From: Nocardioides kongjuensis
GTDB taxonomy: Bacteria; Actinomycetota; Actinomycetes; Propionibacteriales; Nocardioidaceae
Assembly: GCF_013409625.1 (NCBI RefSeq)
Contig: NZ_JACCBF010000001.1
Location: 5,025,001-5,089,000 of the forward strand
DNA: 64,000 nucleotides
Reading direction: 5' to 3'
The notes beneath the pieces were generated by a model. It did not search any database and was not told where the DNA came from. It was given only the letters and a program-made list of their open reading frames with translations. Every line of letters starts with the position of its first letter. Position 1 is the stretch's first letter. The position numbers were made by a program, and so were the translations under genes. This document shows positions 30,585 to 39,472 of the stretch, piece after piece.

Positions 30585-33239
30585 ATGGCGCCCACCATGG
30601 CGGACCTCGACTCTCCTTCCCCGGCCCAGGCCCCGGCCCCCGCCCCGGTCCGAGCCCGCTGGCCCCGGTGGCTGCGCTGGACCACGGCCCTCGGCGTGCT
30701 CCTGGTGCTCGTCCTGGTCGCAGGGCTGAGCACCGCGGTCGTCGGCGTCCGCCGCTCCTGGCCGCAGACCGGCGGGGAGCTGTCGATCAGCGGCCTCGAC
30801 GGCGAGGTGCGGGTGGTCCGCGACGAGCACGGCATCCCGCAGATCTACGCCGACTCGACCCACGACCTGATGCTGGCGCAGGGCTTCGTGCACGCGCAGG
30901 ACCGCTTCTTCGAGATGGACGTGCGGCGCCACGCGACCGCCGGGCGCCTCTCCGAGCTCTTCGGGAAGTCCGGCCTGGAGACCGACCTCGTGGTGCGCAC
31001 CCTCGGCTGGCGCGAGGTGGCCGAGAAGGAGGTCGCGATGCTGCGGCCGGCCACCCGCAGCGCGCTGGACGCCTACGCGGAGGGGGTCAACGCCTACCTC
31101 GAGGGCCGCTCCACCTCGGAGATGTCGCTGGAGTACGCCCTCCTCGGCATCACGGGTCTCGACTACCAGCCCGAGCAGTGGACCGCCGTCGACTCGGTCG
31201 CCTGGCTCAAGGCGATGGCCTGGGACCTGCGCGGCAACCTCGACGAGGAGATCGGCCGCGCGATCGCGACCGCGACCGTCGGCGAGGACCGCGCCCAGGA
31301 CCTCTACCCCGGCTACCCGTACGCCGCGCACGCGCCGATCGTGCAGCAGGGCGGCGTGGTCGACGGTGCCTTCGACCAGGACGCGACCGGCTCGGGGGCC
31401 GGCTCGCTCGCCCGCCCCCCGCTCGGTGACCCGGCCACCGTGCGCGCGCTCGCGAAGGTGCGCAGCGTGCTGGCCGGCGTTCCCGCCCTGCTGGGCCAGG
31501 GCGACGGCATCGGCAGCAACGCGTGGGTCGTCGACGGCGACCGCACCGAGACCGGCGCGCCGATCCTCGCCAACGACCCCCACCTCGGCATCTCCCTGCC
31601 CGGCGTGTGGACCCAGGTGGGCCTGCACTGCCGCACCCTGTCGGCCGAGTGCCCCTACGACGTCGCCGGGTTCAGCTTCTCCGGCGTGCCCGGCGTCGTG
31701 ATCGGCCACAACCGCGACATCGCCTGGGGCTTCACCAACCTCGCTCCCGACGTGACCGACCTGTACGTCGAGCGGGTCACCGGCGACGAGTGGGAGTACG
31801 ACGGCCAGCAGCTCCCGCTGACCCGGCGTACCGAGAGGATCGAGGTCCGCGACGGCAAGGACGTCGAGCTCACGGTCCGCTCCACCAGCCACGGCCCGCT
31901 GCTGTCCGACCTCGCCCGGTTCGCCGCGGACGAGGACGTCGACGTCACCGACGACGGCCTGCTCGACCAGGTCGACGACGTCGCCGACGCACAGGACGGC
32001 GGCGACGCGGCGATCGCGCTGGCCTGGACCGCGCTCACCCCGCGCCCGACCGCCGACGCACTGCTCGCCCTCGACCGCGCCAGCGACTGGACGTCCTTCC
32101 ACAAGGCGCTCTCGTCCTTCGCGGTGCCGGGACAGAACGTCGTGTACGCCGACACCCAGGGCCACATCGGCTACCAGGCGACCGGCGTCGTCCCGATCCG
32201 CCGCCCCGGCAACGACGGCCGGCAGCCCGCGGCCGGCTGGCTGAAGGAGACCGACTGGACCGGCGACGTCGTGCCGTACGACGAGCTGCCCAACGTGCTC
32301 GACCCCGACTCCGGGATCATCGCCACCGCCAACCAGGCCGTGATAGACCCGACCCGCTACCCGCCGTACCTCACCTCCGACTGGGACCTCGGCTACCGCT
32401 CCGACCGGATCAACCGGCTGCTCGCCGCCGACGACGAGCTCAGCGTCGACAAGATGACGGCCATCCAGCTCGACGACCGCAGCGCGATCGGGGAGGCCCT
32501 GACGCCCTACCTCCTCGACATCGACCTGCCCCACGGCTACTACTCCGACGGGCAGAGGCTGCTGAGGTCGTGGAACTACCAGCAGGACGCCGACAGCGCG
32601 GCCGCGGCGTACTTCAACGTCGTGTGGCGCGAGGTCCTCTCCCGCACCTTCTCCGACGAGCTGCCGACGGCGATCCAGCCCAACGGCGGGAGTCGGTGGT
32701 TCGCTGTCGTGAGTGCGCTGCTGCCGCGCGGCAAGAGCCCGTGGTGGGACGACGTGCGCACCGACGACAAGGTCGAGCGCCGCAGCGACATCCTGCGCGA
32801 CGCGATGATCGCGGCCCGCGACGAGCTCACGGCCCTCGAGTCACCCAACGCCGACGAGTGGTCGTGGGGTGCGCTCCACGAGCTCGAGCTGCGCTCCTCG
32901 ACGCTGGGGGAGTCCGGCATCGGGATCGTCGAGCGGCTCTTCAACCGTGGCGGCTGGGAGGTCGGCGGCGGTGGCTCGCTGGTCAACGCGACCGGCTGGG
33001 ACGCGCGCGTCGGCTACGAGGTCGCGACCGCCCCCTCGATGCGGATGGTGGTGCCGATGGACGGCCTCGACGCCGCCCGCTGGATCAACCTCACCGGGGT
33101 CTCCGGGCACGCGTTCCACCCCCACTACACCGACCAGACCGACCTGTGGGCCCGCGGCGAGACGCTGCCGTGGGTGTTCTCCGAGAAGGCGGTCGACCGG
33201 GCCGCCGGCGACGTCCTCCTGCTGACCCCCGAGGGTTGA
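30585..33239 (+). CDS. Penicillin acylase family protein (Ntn hydrolase)
   Basis: An 884-residue Ntn-hydrolase precursor that hydrolyses an amide such as an acyl-amino acid, quorum signal or beta-lactam side chain. An N-terminal membrane helix (LGVLLVLVLVAGLSTAVVGV) anchors or exports it. The alpha region has DEHGIPQIYADSTHDLMLAQGFVHAQDRFFEMD; the autocleavage site and nucleophile is Ser311 in GIGSNAWVV, followed by GAPILANDPHL. The spacer and beta chains extend to VSGHAFHPHYTDQTDLWA near the C-terminus. ATG 30585 or 30597 are both possible; neither has a strong ribosome site. Confidence 0.9.
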   Translation: MAPTMADLDSPSPAQAPAPAPVRARWPRWLRWTTALGVLLVLVLVAGLSTAVVGVRRSWPQTGGELSISGLDGEVRVVRDEHGIPQIYADSTHDLMLAQGFVHAQDRFFEMDVRRHATAGRLSELFGKSGLETDLVVRTLGWREVAEKEVAMLRPATRSALDAYAEGVNAYLEGRSTSEMSLEYALLGITGLDYQPEQWTAVDSVAWLKAMAWDLRGNLDEEIGRAIATATVGEDRAQDLYPGYPYAAHAPIVQQGGVVDGAFDQDATGSGAGSLARPPLGDPATVRALAKVRSVLAGVPALLGQGDGIGSNAWVVDGDRTETGAPILANDPHLGISLPGVWTQVGLHCRTLSAECPYDVAGFSFSGVPGVVIGHNRDIAWGFTNLAPDVTDLYVERVTGDEWEYDGQQLPLTRRTERIEVRDGKDVELTVRSTSHGPLLSDLARFAADEDVDVTDDGLLDQVDDVADAQDGGDAAIALAWTALTPRPTADALLALDRASDWTSFHKALSSFAVPGQNVVYADTQGHIGYQATGVVPIRRPGNDGRQPAAGWLKETDWTGDVVPYDELPNVLDPDSGIIATANQAVIDPTRYPPYLTSDWDLGYRSDRINRLLAADDELSVDKMTAIQLDDRSAIGEALTPYLLDIDLPHGYYSDGQRLLRSWNYQQDADSAAAAYFNVVWREVLSRTFSDELPTAIQPNGGSRWFAVVSALLPRGKSPWWDDVRTDDKVERRSDILRDAMIAARDELTALESPNADEWSWGALHELELRSSTLGESGIGIVERLFNRGGWEVGGGGSLVNATGWDARVGYEVATAPSMRMVVPMDGLDAARWINLTGVSGHAFHPHYTDQTDLWARGETLPWVFSEKAVDRAAGDVLLLTPEG

Positions 33240-33240
33240 G

Positions 33241-33834
33241 CTAACGGAAGCGCAGCACCCCGCCGGGGGTGGCGGCCGCGGAGACCGGCCGGTCGTGCGG
33301 CTCGGCGGGGACGTCGGGGAGCACCTCGTCGTCGTACAGCAGGACACAGGTGAAGGTGCCGACCGGCACCCGGGCGAGGGCGCGGTCGTAGGACCCGCCG
33401 CCGCGGCCCAGCCGCATCCCCTCGCGGGAGACCGCGAGGCCGGGGACCAGGACCACGTCGGCGGTCGCGACCGCGTCGAGGCCCAGGGGCGCGCCGACCG
33501 GCTCGAGCAGCCCGCGCCGGGCCGGCGCCAGCGACGTCGGGCCGTGGTACGCCGCCCAGTCCAGGTCGTTGTCGGGCAGCAGCACCGGCAGCACGACGCG
33601 CTTGCCGGCGTCGACCAGTCGGTCGAGCAGGGAGGTGGTTCCGGGCTCGGTCCCGACCGAGACGTACGCCGCGACGGTGGCCGCCCGGCGTACCTCCGGA
33701 GCCGCCAGGAGGTGGTCGGCGATGGCCCGCGCGGCGGCTCCGACGTCGGTCAGCGAGCGGCGCCGGCGGGCGGTCAGGAGCTGGTCGCGGGCCGCGACCT
33801 TGGCCGCTCCGTGGCACGGTTGTGGACCTGTCAC
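33241..33834 (-). CDS. 5-Formyltetrahydrofolate cyclo-ligase
   Basis: A 197-residue enzyme that converts 5-formyl-THF to 5,10-methenyl-THF using ATP. The family motifs VAAYVSVGTEPGT, VLPVLLPDNDLDWAAY and the C-terminal GMRLGRGGGSYDRALAR (ATP and substrate loop) are present. Start at GTG 33834, only 23 bases from the divergent ATG of the uridylyltransferase gene. TAGGCT lies 6 bases before the GTG, which would fit a leaderless transcript. Confidence 0.9.
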   Translation of the reverse strand: MTGPQPCHGAAKVAARDQLLTARRRRSLTDVGAAARAIADHLLAAPEVRRAATVAAYVSVGTEPGTTSLLDRLVDAGKRVVLPVLLPDNDLDWAAYHGPTSLAPARRGLLEPVGAPLGLDAVATADVVLVPGLAVSREGMRLGRGGGSYDRALARVPVGTFTCVLLYDDEVLPDVPAEPHDRPVSAAATPGGVLRFR

Positions 33835-33857
33835 CGGACCAGCCTACGATCGGCAGT
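33835..33857. promoter_or_regulatory. Overlapping back-to-back leaderless promoters
   Basis: The 23-bp gap holds TACGAT (33845-33850), 7 bases before the + strand ATG, and on the minus strand TAGGCT (complement of 33841-33846), 6 bases before the minus strand GTG. Both are -10-like hexamers at the spacing expected of leaderless mRNAs, and they share two base pairs. No Shine-Dalgarno sequence is present for either gene. Confidence 0.55.
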
Positions 33858-35255
33858 ATGGGTATGAGTGGCCGTAGCGGCGGCCTCGAGAAGGCGCGGG
33901 CGAAGATGCTCGACGCGGGGGTCGACCCCGTGGCGATCGAGACGTTCGCGCACTACTACCGACTGCTCGAGCACGGCGAGACCGGCATGATCCCGGAGTC
34001 GAGCATCGAGCCGGTCGACATGGAGAGCCTCGCCGACGTCGAGGTCTCCGAGGAGGTCGCGGCCGACGCGATCGGGAAGACCGTCGCGATCAAGCTCAAC
34101 GGTGGGCTCGGCACCTCGATGGGCATGGAGCGCGCCAAGTCCCTGCTGTGCGTGCGCCGCGGGCTGTCCTTCCTCGACATCATCGCCCGGCAGGCCCTGC
34201 ACCTGCGCCAGCAGTACGACGTCCGGCTGCCGCTTCTGTTCATGAACTCCTTCCGGACGTCCTCCGACACGCTCGACGCCCTCGGCCGCTACGAGGACCT
34301 CGCTGTCGACGGACTTCCCCTCGACTTCCTGCAGAACAAGGAGCCCAAGCTCCTGACCTCCGACCTGACCCCGGTCAGCTGGCCCAAGGACCCCGACCTC
34401 GAGTGGTGTCCGCCCGGCCACGGCGACCTCTACACCGCGCTTCGCGGCACCGGCCTCCTCGACCGGCTGATCGAGCAGGGCTACCGCTACGTCTTCGTCT
34501 CCAACTCCGACAACCTCGGAGCCGTCCCCGACCCCCGGGTCGCGGGCTGGTTCGCCTCGACCGGTGCGCCGTTCGCGATCGAGGCGGTCCGCCGTACCGC
34601 CTCGGACCGCAAGGGCGGTCACTTCGCCCGCCGCAAGGCCGACGGCCGGATCGTGCTGCGCGAGACCGCGCAGACCCTGCCCGAGGACCAGGCGGCGCTC
34701 GCCGACCTCGACCGGCACCGGTTCACCTCGACCAACAACCTGTGGTTCGACCTGCACGCGATGAAGGCGGTGCTCGACGGCCGTGAGGGCATCCTCGGCC
34801 TGCCGCTGATCCGCAACGTCAAGCACGTCGACCCCGCCGACCCGGGCTCGCCCGAGGTGGTCCAGATCGAGACCGCGATGGGTGCGGCGATCGAGGTCTT
34901 CGACGGGGCGCGGCTGATCGAGGTCGGCCGCGACCGGTTCATCCCGGTCAAGACCACCAACGACCTGCTGGTGCTGCGCTCCGACGTCTACGAGATCGGC
35001 GCGGACTTCGCGCTCACCCAGGTCGCCGCCGACGTCCCGTACGTCGACCTCGACGCCGACCACTACAAGGTCGTCGGCGAGTTCGACAAGCGGTTCCCCG
35101 AGGGCGCGCCGTCGCTCGCCAAGGCCACCGCGCTCAAGGTCGAGGGCGACTGGACCTTCGGCCACGGCGTGCAGGTCGTCGGCGCCGTCGAGCTGGACGC
35201 CAAGAGCGCCCAGCGGGTCCCGGCCGGCGAGGTGCTGTCGGGGTCGGATGACTGA
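33858..35255 (+). CDS. UTP-glucose-1-phosphate uridylyltransferase, UGP2-like
   Basis: A 465-residue enzyme that makes UDP-glucose, precursor of cell-wall and capsule sugars. It belongs to the longer UDPGP family (as in eukaryotic UGP2), not the 300-residue bacterial GalU type. The signature KLNGGLGTSMGMERAKSL nucleotide loop, LFMNSFRTSSDTL, WCPPGHGDLYTAL, FVSNSDNLGAV and FIPVKTTNDLLVLRSDVY are present. ATG 33858 is preferred because the -10-like TACGAT 7 bases upstream suggests a leaderless mRNA; ATG 33864 is an alternative. The stop overlaps moeA. Confidence 0.92.
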   Translation: MGMSGRSGGLEKARAKMLDAGVDPVAIETFAHYYRLLEHGETGMIPESSIEPVDMESLADVEVSEEVAADAIGKTVAIKLNGGLGTSMGMERAKSLLCVRRGLSFLDIIARQALHLRQQYDVRLPLLFMNSFRTSSDTLDALGRYEDLAVDGLPLDFLQNKEPKLLTSDLTPVSWPKDPDLEWCPPGHGDLYTALRGTGLLDRLIEQGYRYVFVSNSDNLGAVPDPRVAGWFASTGAPFAIEAVRRTASDRKGGHFARRKADGRIVLRETAQTLPEDQAALADLDRHRFTSTNNLWFDLHAMKAVLDGREGILGLPLIRNVKHVDPADPGSPEVVQIETAMGAAIEVFDGARLIEVGRDRFIPVKTTNDLLVLRSDVYEIGADFALTQVAADVPYVDLDADHYKVVGEFDKRFPEGAPSLAKATALKVEGDWTFGHGVQVVGAVELDAKSAQRVPAGEVLSGSDD

Positions 35256-36447
35256 CCCGGCCTGCTCGGTCGACGAGCACCGGGCACGGGTCCTCGAGGG
35301 CGTCAGGGCGCTGGACGCCGAGGTCGTCCCGTTGGCCGACGCGCTCGGGCGCCGGCTGGCCGCCGACGTGGTCGCGGACCTGTCGGTGCCGCCGTTCGAC
35401 CACGCCGCGATGGACGGCTTCGCGGTCCGCGCCGCCGACGTCGCCGCGGTCCCGGTGTCCCTCCCGGTCACCGGCGCGGTCGCCGCGGGCGACGAGGTGA
35501 CCCCGCTGGCGCCCGGCACGGCGATCCGGATCATGACCGGTGCCCCCGTCCCGCCCGAGGCCGACCTGGTCGTGCCCTTCGAGTGGACCTCCGGCACCGA
35601 CCCGGTCGAGGTGCGCGAGCGCGCGGACGCCGGCCGGCACATCCGGTTCGAGGGTGAGGACGTCCGGGCCGGCGACGTCGCCCTCGCCGCCGGGGTCCGG
35701 CTCGGCCCGGCGCAGCTCGGTCTGCTCACCTCCGTCGGCGCCTCGACGGTCCCGGTCCGCTCCCGCCCGCGGCTCGCCGTCCTCTCCACCGGCGCGGAGC
35801 TGGTCAAGGGCCACGTGCCCGACAGCAACTCGCCCACCCTGGTCGCCGCAGGCCGCGACGCCGGCGCCGACTCCGCCGCGTTCGGACCCGCGCCCGACGA
35901 CCTCGCCGGCTTCCGCACGCTGCTCGCCGCGGCGGCCGAGGCTGCCGACGTCGTCGTCACGACCGGCGGCATCTCCGCCGGCGACCACGACGTCGTCAAG
36001 GCCGCGCTGCGCGATGATCCCGCCTTCTGGTTCGGCCCGGTCGCGATGAAGCCCGGCCGCCCCCAGGGCTGCGGCGTGCTCGTCGCCTCCGACGGCCGCC
36101 GGGTCCCCGTCGTCACGCTGCCGGGGACGCCGATCGCCGCCTACGCCGCCTTCCTGCTGTACGTCGTCCCGCTGCTCCACGCGCTCGCCGGCACGCCCTG
36201 GCAGCCGGTGACCGCGCCCCTCGCGACGGCGGTGAAGGCCGGTGACCGGACCGTGCTGCTGCCCGCGGTCGTCGAGGCCTCGGGGGCCGTCCGGCCGCTG
36301 CCCGGGCACGCCGGGCACTCGCAGCGGCTGCTCGCCGCGGCCGACGCGTTGCTCGTCGTACCTCCCTCGGGGAGGCTGGTGCCCGAGGGCACGTCACTCG
36401 AGGTGCTCGCCCTGCACCCACGACCCCAGGAGGGCCTTGATGGCTGA
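35248..36447 (+). CDS. moeA: Molybdopterin molybdenumtransferase MoeA
   Basis: A 399-residue enzyme that inserts molybdate into adenylylated molybdopterin. Blocks in order: FDHAAMDGFAVRAADV, ITMTGAPVP-like IRIMTGAPVPPEADLVVPFE, the MoCF-binding domain with LAVLSTGAELV, VVTTGGISAGDHDVVKAAL and VAMKPGRPQGCGV, then TLPGTPIAAYAAF and the C-terminal beta domain. It overlaps the uridylyltransferase stop and the moaC start by 8 bases each. Confidence 0.95.
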   Translation: MTDPACSVDEHRARVLEGVRALDAEVVPLADALGRRLAADVVADLSVPPFDHAAMDGFAVRAADVAAVPVSLPVTGAVAAGDEVTPLAPGTAIRIMTGAPVPPEADLVVPFEWTSGTDPVEVRERADAGRHIRFEGEDVRAGDVALAAGVRLGPAQLGLLTSVGASTVPVRSRPRLAVLSTGAELVKGHVPDSNSPTLVAAGRDAGADSAAFGPAPDDLAGFRTLLAAAAEAADVVVTTGGISAGDHDVVKAALRDDPAFWFGPVAMKPGRPQGCGVLVASDGRRVPVVTLPGTPIAAYAAFLLYVVPLLHALAGTPWQPVTAPLATAVKAGDRTVLLPAVVEASGAVRPLPGHAGHSQRLLAAADALLVVPPSGRLVPEGTSLEVLALHPRPQEGLDG

Positions 36448-36919
36448 CGAGCAGGCACGGCTGACCCACGTCGACGCCTCGGGCGCGGCGCGGATGGTCG
36501 ACGTGTCGGCCAAGGACGTGACCCACCGGGTCGCGACCGCCTCCGGCCGCGTGCTGGTCTCGCCCGAGGTGATCGGGCTGCTGCGAGGTGAGGGCGTGCC
36601 GAAGGGCGACGCGCTCGCCGTCGCCCGGATCGCGGGAATCATGGGCGCCAAGCAGACCCCGGCCCTCGTCCCGCTGTGCCACCCACTGTCGATCTCCGGG
36701 GTGAGCGTCGACCTCACCGTCGCCGACGACGCCGTCGAGATCGCCGCGACGGTGAGGACCACCGACCGCACCGGGGTCGAGATGGAGGCGCTCACCGCCG
36801 TGTCCGTCGCCGCGCTCACCGTGGTCGACATGGTCAAGGCCGTCGACAAGGGCGCCGTCATCACCGACGTCCGGGTCGAGACCAAGACGGGCGGCAAGTC
36901 GGGGGACTGGTCGCGATGA
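36440..36919 (+). CDS. moaC: Cyclic pyranopterin monophosphate synthase MoaC
   Basis: A 159-residue enzyme for the second part of the first step of molybdenum cofactor synthesis. LTHVDASGAARMVDVSAKDVTHR, ARIAGIMGAKQTPALVPLCHPLSI (active-site region), TGVEMEALTAVSVAALTVVDMVKAVDK and ETKTGGKSG are the standard blocks. It overlaps moeA and is overlapped by the next gene (ATGA), so the cofactor genes are coupled. Confidence 0.95.
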   Translation: MADEQARLTHVDASGAARMVDVSAKDVTHRVATASGRVLVSPEVIGLLRGEGVPKGDALAVARIAGIMGAKQTPALVPLCHPLSISGVSVDLTVADDAVEIAATVRTTDRTGVEMEALTAVSVAALTVVDMVKAVDKGAVITDVRVETKTGGKSGDWSR

Positions 36920-37404
36920 CCGACGTCCGAGGCCTTCCAGCCGTCGTCGTGGTCGCCTCCAACCGCGCCGCCGCCGGCGTGTACGACGACACCACCGGCC
37001 CGCTCATCGTCGACGCCCTGCGCTCGTGGGGCTTCGCGGTGGGCGAACCGGTCGTCCGGCCCGACGGCGAGCCGGTCGGGGACGCGATCTCGGCGGCCGT
37101 GGCCGACGGAGCGCGCGTGGTGCTCACCACCGGCGGCACCGGCCTCACCCCGACCGACCGCACTCCCGAGGTGACCCGCCCGCTGCTCGACCGCGAGGTG
37201 CCCGGCCTCGCCGAGGCGATCCGCGCCGCCGGTGTCGCCAAGGGCGTCCCGACCGCCGTCCTGTCCCGTGGCCTCGCGGGCGTGTCCGGGCAGGCGCTGG
37301 TGGTGAACCTCCCCGGCTCGCGTGGCGGGGTGAAGGATGCGCTCGCGGTGCTCGAGCCGGTGCTCGTGCACGCGGTCGAGCAGATCGTCGGGAGCGACCA
37401 TTGA
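36916..37404 (+). CDS. Molybdopterin adenylyltransferase-like protein (MogA/MoaB)
   Basis: A 162-residue MoCF-fold protein that adenylylates molybdopterin before MoeA acts. The fold markers VVVASNRAAAGVYDDTTGPLIVDALRSWGF, VVLTTGGTGLTPTDRTPEVT, and VNLPGSRGGVKDAL are complete. MogA versus MoaB cannot be separated with certainty from sequence alone, but the genomic pairing with moeA and moaC fits the adenylyltransferase role. Confidence 0.92.
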   Translation: MTDVRGLPAVVVVASNRAAAGVYDDTTGPLIVDALRSWGFAVGEPVVRPDGEPVGDAISAAVADGARVVLTTGGTGLTPTDRTPEVTRPLLDREVPGLAEAIRAAGVAKGVPTAVLSRGLAGVSGQALVVNLPGSRGGVKDALAVLEPVLVHAVEQIVGSDH

Positions 37405-38045
37405 GTGACGCCCCTCGCGAGCGGATGATCGTCGGCGTACCCGGTCGCGCCTGGCCCAACGAGCTGATCTCCGGCACCGACCCCGTCGTCCGCCTGCGCC
37501 CCATCGCCCGCTCCGACGCGCGTGCCTGGCGCGCGGCCCGGCGCCGCAACGCCGTGTGGCTCGGGCCCTGGGACGCCACCGCGCCGCCCGGCTCCGACGC
37601 CCGCCCGACCTCGTTCCGCGCGCTGGTGAAGCGGCTCCGGAAGGCGGCGCGCCGGGGGACGACGTACCCCTTCGTCGTGGAGGTCGACGGCGTCTTCGCC
37701 GGCCAGGTCAGCGTCAACAACATCGTGCGCGGCTCCGCGCAGTTCGCCTCCGTCGGGTATTGGATCGACCAGCAGTTCGCCGGCCGAGGCGTGATCCCGC
37801 GCGCGGTCGCGATGGTCATCGACCACTGCTTCTTCCTCGCCGGCCTGCACCGCATCGAGATCTGCATCCGGCCCGAGAACTCCAACTCGCTGCGGGTCGT
37901 CGAGAAGCTCGGCATCCGCGAGGTCGGCTATGCGCCCTACTTCCTCCACATCGACGGCGAGTGGCGCGACCACCGCATCTTCGCCGTCACGCGCGAGGAG
38001 GCACCCCGTGGCGTCCTCGTCCGCCTCGACCGTCAAATCACATGA
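37401..38045 (+). CDS. GNAT-family N-acetyltransferase, RimJ-like
   Basis: An acetyltransferase of about 214 residues that moves acetyl from acetyl-CoA to a protein N-terminus or amine. VRLRPIARSDARAWRAARRRNAVWLGPWDAT, the acetyl-CoA loop QFAGRGVIPRAVAMVIDHCF, IEICIRPENSNSLRVVEKLGIREVGYAPYFLHIDGEWRDHRIFAV match RimJ. TTG 37401 overlaps the mogA stop and has GGGAG at good spacing; ATG 37425 is an alternative that gives a more typical N-terminus. Confidence 0.88.
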   Translation: MSDAPRERMIVGVPGRAWPNELISGTDPVVRLRPIARSDARAWRAARRRNAVWLGPWDATAPPGSDARPTSFRALVKRLRKAARRGTTYPFVVEVDGVFAGQVSVNNIVRGSAQFASVGYWIDQQFAGRGVIPRAVAMVIDHCFFLAGLHRIEICIRPENSNSLRVVEKLGIREVGYAPYFLHIDGEWRDHRIFAVTREEAPRGVLVRLDRQIT

Positions 38046-38106
38046 GTCACACGAATCAATCTGTGACACACCGATGGACATGCGCACCGCACTGAGGTAG
38101 CGCTCC

Positions 38107-38112
38107 TAACCT
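38107..38112 (+). promoter_or_regulatory. -10-like element for leaderless sepX/glpR
   Basis: TAACCT ends 6 bases before GTG 38119, the spacing seen for leaderless actinobacterial genes, and no Shine-Dalgarno sequence precedes the GTG. Confidence 0.45.
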
Positions 38113-38118
38113 CTCGGT

Positions 38119-39003
38119 GTGGACCTGAGCTCGCTGATCTTCGTCGCCTTGTTCGTGGCGTGGGCGGTGTACCTCATTCCGATGGCGCTGCGGCGTCACG
38201 AGGAGGACGCCTCCAGCCGCTCGGTCGACGGGTTCTCCGAACGGCTGCGGGTGCTCGCCCGACGCGACGCGGTGTCGTCCACCGAGGCCGAGCTGGTCAC
38301 GACCGGCCGGCCGGCCCAGGAGCTGCGACACGAGGAGCCCGCGGCGCCCACCCCTGCGCCGCGTGCCACCCGCCCCGCCGAGGAGTCGCCGGTCCAGCGC
38401 CGACTGCGCCAGTCCGCGGCAGCGCGCCGCGCCGCCGCGCGCCGCCGGCGGGTCTTCAACCTGCTGCTGCTCGCCATCGTGGTCGTCGCCGCCCTGGCGA
38501 TCGGCAAGGTCCTCGCCTGGTCCTGGCTGGCCGCGCCCGTGATCCTGATGGCGGCCTGGCTGGTCGCCTGTCGCCTGATGGTCAAGCGCGAGCGCGCCGC
38601 CCGCTCCGCAACGGTCCGCAAGCGTCGTACGACGCTCGCCGACGAGGAGCTCGCCGCCGAGGACGCGGTGGGTGCGCAGGACGCCGACGCCGGATCGTCC
38701 GAGGAGCTGCGCGACGACACCGACGAGATCCCGGTCGTCGCGGCCGAGGTCCTCGAGGAGCCCGCCGGCGAGCCCGCGGCCCCCGAGGCCGGCGGGTGGA
38801 CGCCGGTGCCGGTGCCGCTGCCGACGTACGTCGCCAAGGCCCCGGCGGGCCGTACCGTCCGCACGATCGACCTCGACTCCACGGGCGTCTGGAGCTCCGG
38901 CCGCAACGAGGCCGACTCCCAGCTGGCCCGCGAGGCCGACGCGCAGCGCGCCCAGGACGCTGCGGCCTCGGACGCCGAGCAGCACCGCGCCACCGGTAGC
39001 TGA
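38119..39003 (+). CDS. Divisome-associated membrane protein, SepX/GlpR-like
   Basis: A 294-residue actinobacterial membrane protein. The start VDLSSLIFVALFVAWAVYLIPMALRRHEEDASSRSVDGFSERLRVLARRD (given in shortened form: LIFVALFVAWAVYLIPMALR) is characteristic of SepX/GlpR, which helps place the division septum with FtsZ and SepF in Streptomyces and relatives. A basic linker and two more membrane segments (residues about 113-155) follow, then an acidic cytoplasmic tail. It lies downstream of the moeA-moaC-rimJ run, a position I recall as common in actinobacteria. Confidence 0.8.
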   Translation: MDLSSLIFVALFVAWAVYLIPMALRRHEEDASSRSVDGFSERLRVLARRDAVSSTEAELVTTGRPAQELRHEEPAAPTPAPRATRPAEESPVQRRLRQSAAARRAAARRRRVFNLLLLAIVVVAALAIGKVLAWSWLAAPVILMAAWLVACRLMVKRERAARSATVRKRRTTLADEELAAEDAVGAQDADAGSSEELRDDTDEIPVVAAEVLEEPAGEPAAPEAGGWTPVPVPLPTYVAKAPAGRTVRTIDLDSTGVWSSGRNEADSQLAREADAQRAQDAAASDAEQHRATGS

Positions 39004-39047
39004 CTTTCCTCCCGGCTCGTCGGTCCGGTCGCGGGTAACGCCCGACC

Positions 39048-39338
39048 ATGACCCACCACGACGACCAGGGCACCGCCGCCGACCGCCAGGCTGCCCAGCA
39101 GACGCGCGAGCAGGAGAAGAAGTACGCCGACTCCGCGACCGCGGTCTCCCCGGACACGCAGAGCGCCGACCCCCAGGAGGGGATCGACGAGAGCCCGTTC
39201 GACGGCGAGTCCGCCCGCGGCCAGTCGACGACCTTCGAGGACCCGCCCAAGCCACGGGAGAGCTCGAACGTCGACCGCGGTCCGCACGGTGACGACGAGC
39301 CCCGACCGGCCGGCCACGCCGACGAGGACCGCAACTGA
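39048..39338 (+). CDS. Hydrophilic hypothetical protein (96 aa)
   Basis: A 96-residue, highly charged, probably disordered protein (THHDDQGTAADRQAAQQTRE, ADPQEGIDESPFDGESARGQ, GPHGDDEPRPAGHADEDRN). Third-position GC bias looks like real coding. No ribosome site is obvious (CGGGTAACG before the ATG). No domain is recognised. Confidence 0.6.
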   Translation: MTHHDDQGTAADRQAAQQTREQEKKYADSATAVSPDTQSADPQEGIDESPFDGESARGQSTTFEDPPKPRESSNVDRGPHGDDEPRPAGHADEDRN

Positions 39339-39390
39339 GCATCCCGATTCGGAACCCGCACGACCCGGGTGCTACCGTTTCTCCTCGCTT

Positions 39391-39466
39391 GGGGGTGTGG
39401 CGCAGTTGGTAGCGCGTCTCGTTCGCAATGAGAAGGTCAGGGGTTCGAATCCCCTCACCTCCACCA
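39391..39466 (+). tRNA. tRNA-Ala (anticodon CGC), integration target
   Basis: A complete 76-base tRNA: acceptor GGGGGTG/CACCTCC, D-arm, anticodon loop TTCGCAA giving CGC, T-arm with GGTTCGAATCC, discriminator A and an encoded CCA. Its 3' 45 bases from the anticodon loop onward are duplicated at 60714, showing that an element integrated here and rebuilt the gene. Confidence 0.96.
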
Positions 39467-39467
39467 G
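39422..39467 (+). repeat. Left attachment site (attL), within tRNA-Ala
   Basis: These 46 bases, from the anticodon loop through the encoded CCA plus one G, are identical to 60714-60759. The flanking bases differ on both sides (G versus A before, C versus G after), which defines the repeat length. Confidence 0.92.
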
Positions 39468-39472
39468 CACAG

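Noticed and set aside
30528..32534. 668-codon minus-strand open frame
   Set aside because: Antisense shadow of the penicillin acylase gene; composition is Val/Gly/Asp/Arg-rich with no motif.
33831..36116. 761-codon minus-strand open frame
   Set aside because: It is antisense to the uridylyltransferase and moeA, both certain genes; long antisense frames are common in high-GC DNA.
38046..38067. GTCACA/TGTGAC inverted repeat before sepX as a CRP site
   Set aside because: The half-sites are in the opposite orientation to a CRP site and overlap the end of the rimJ-like gene region; a chance repeat is as likely.
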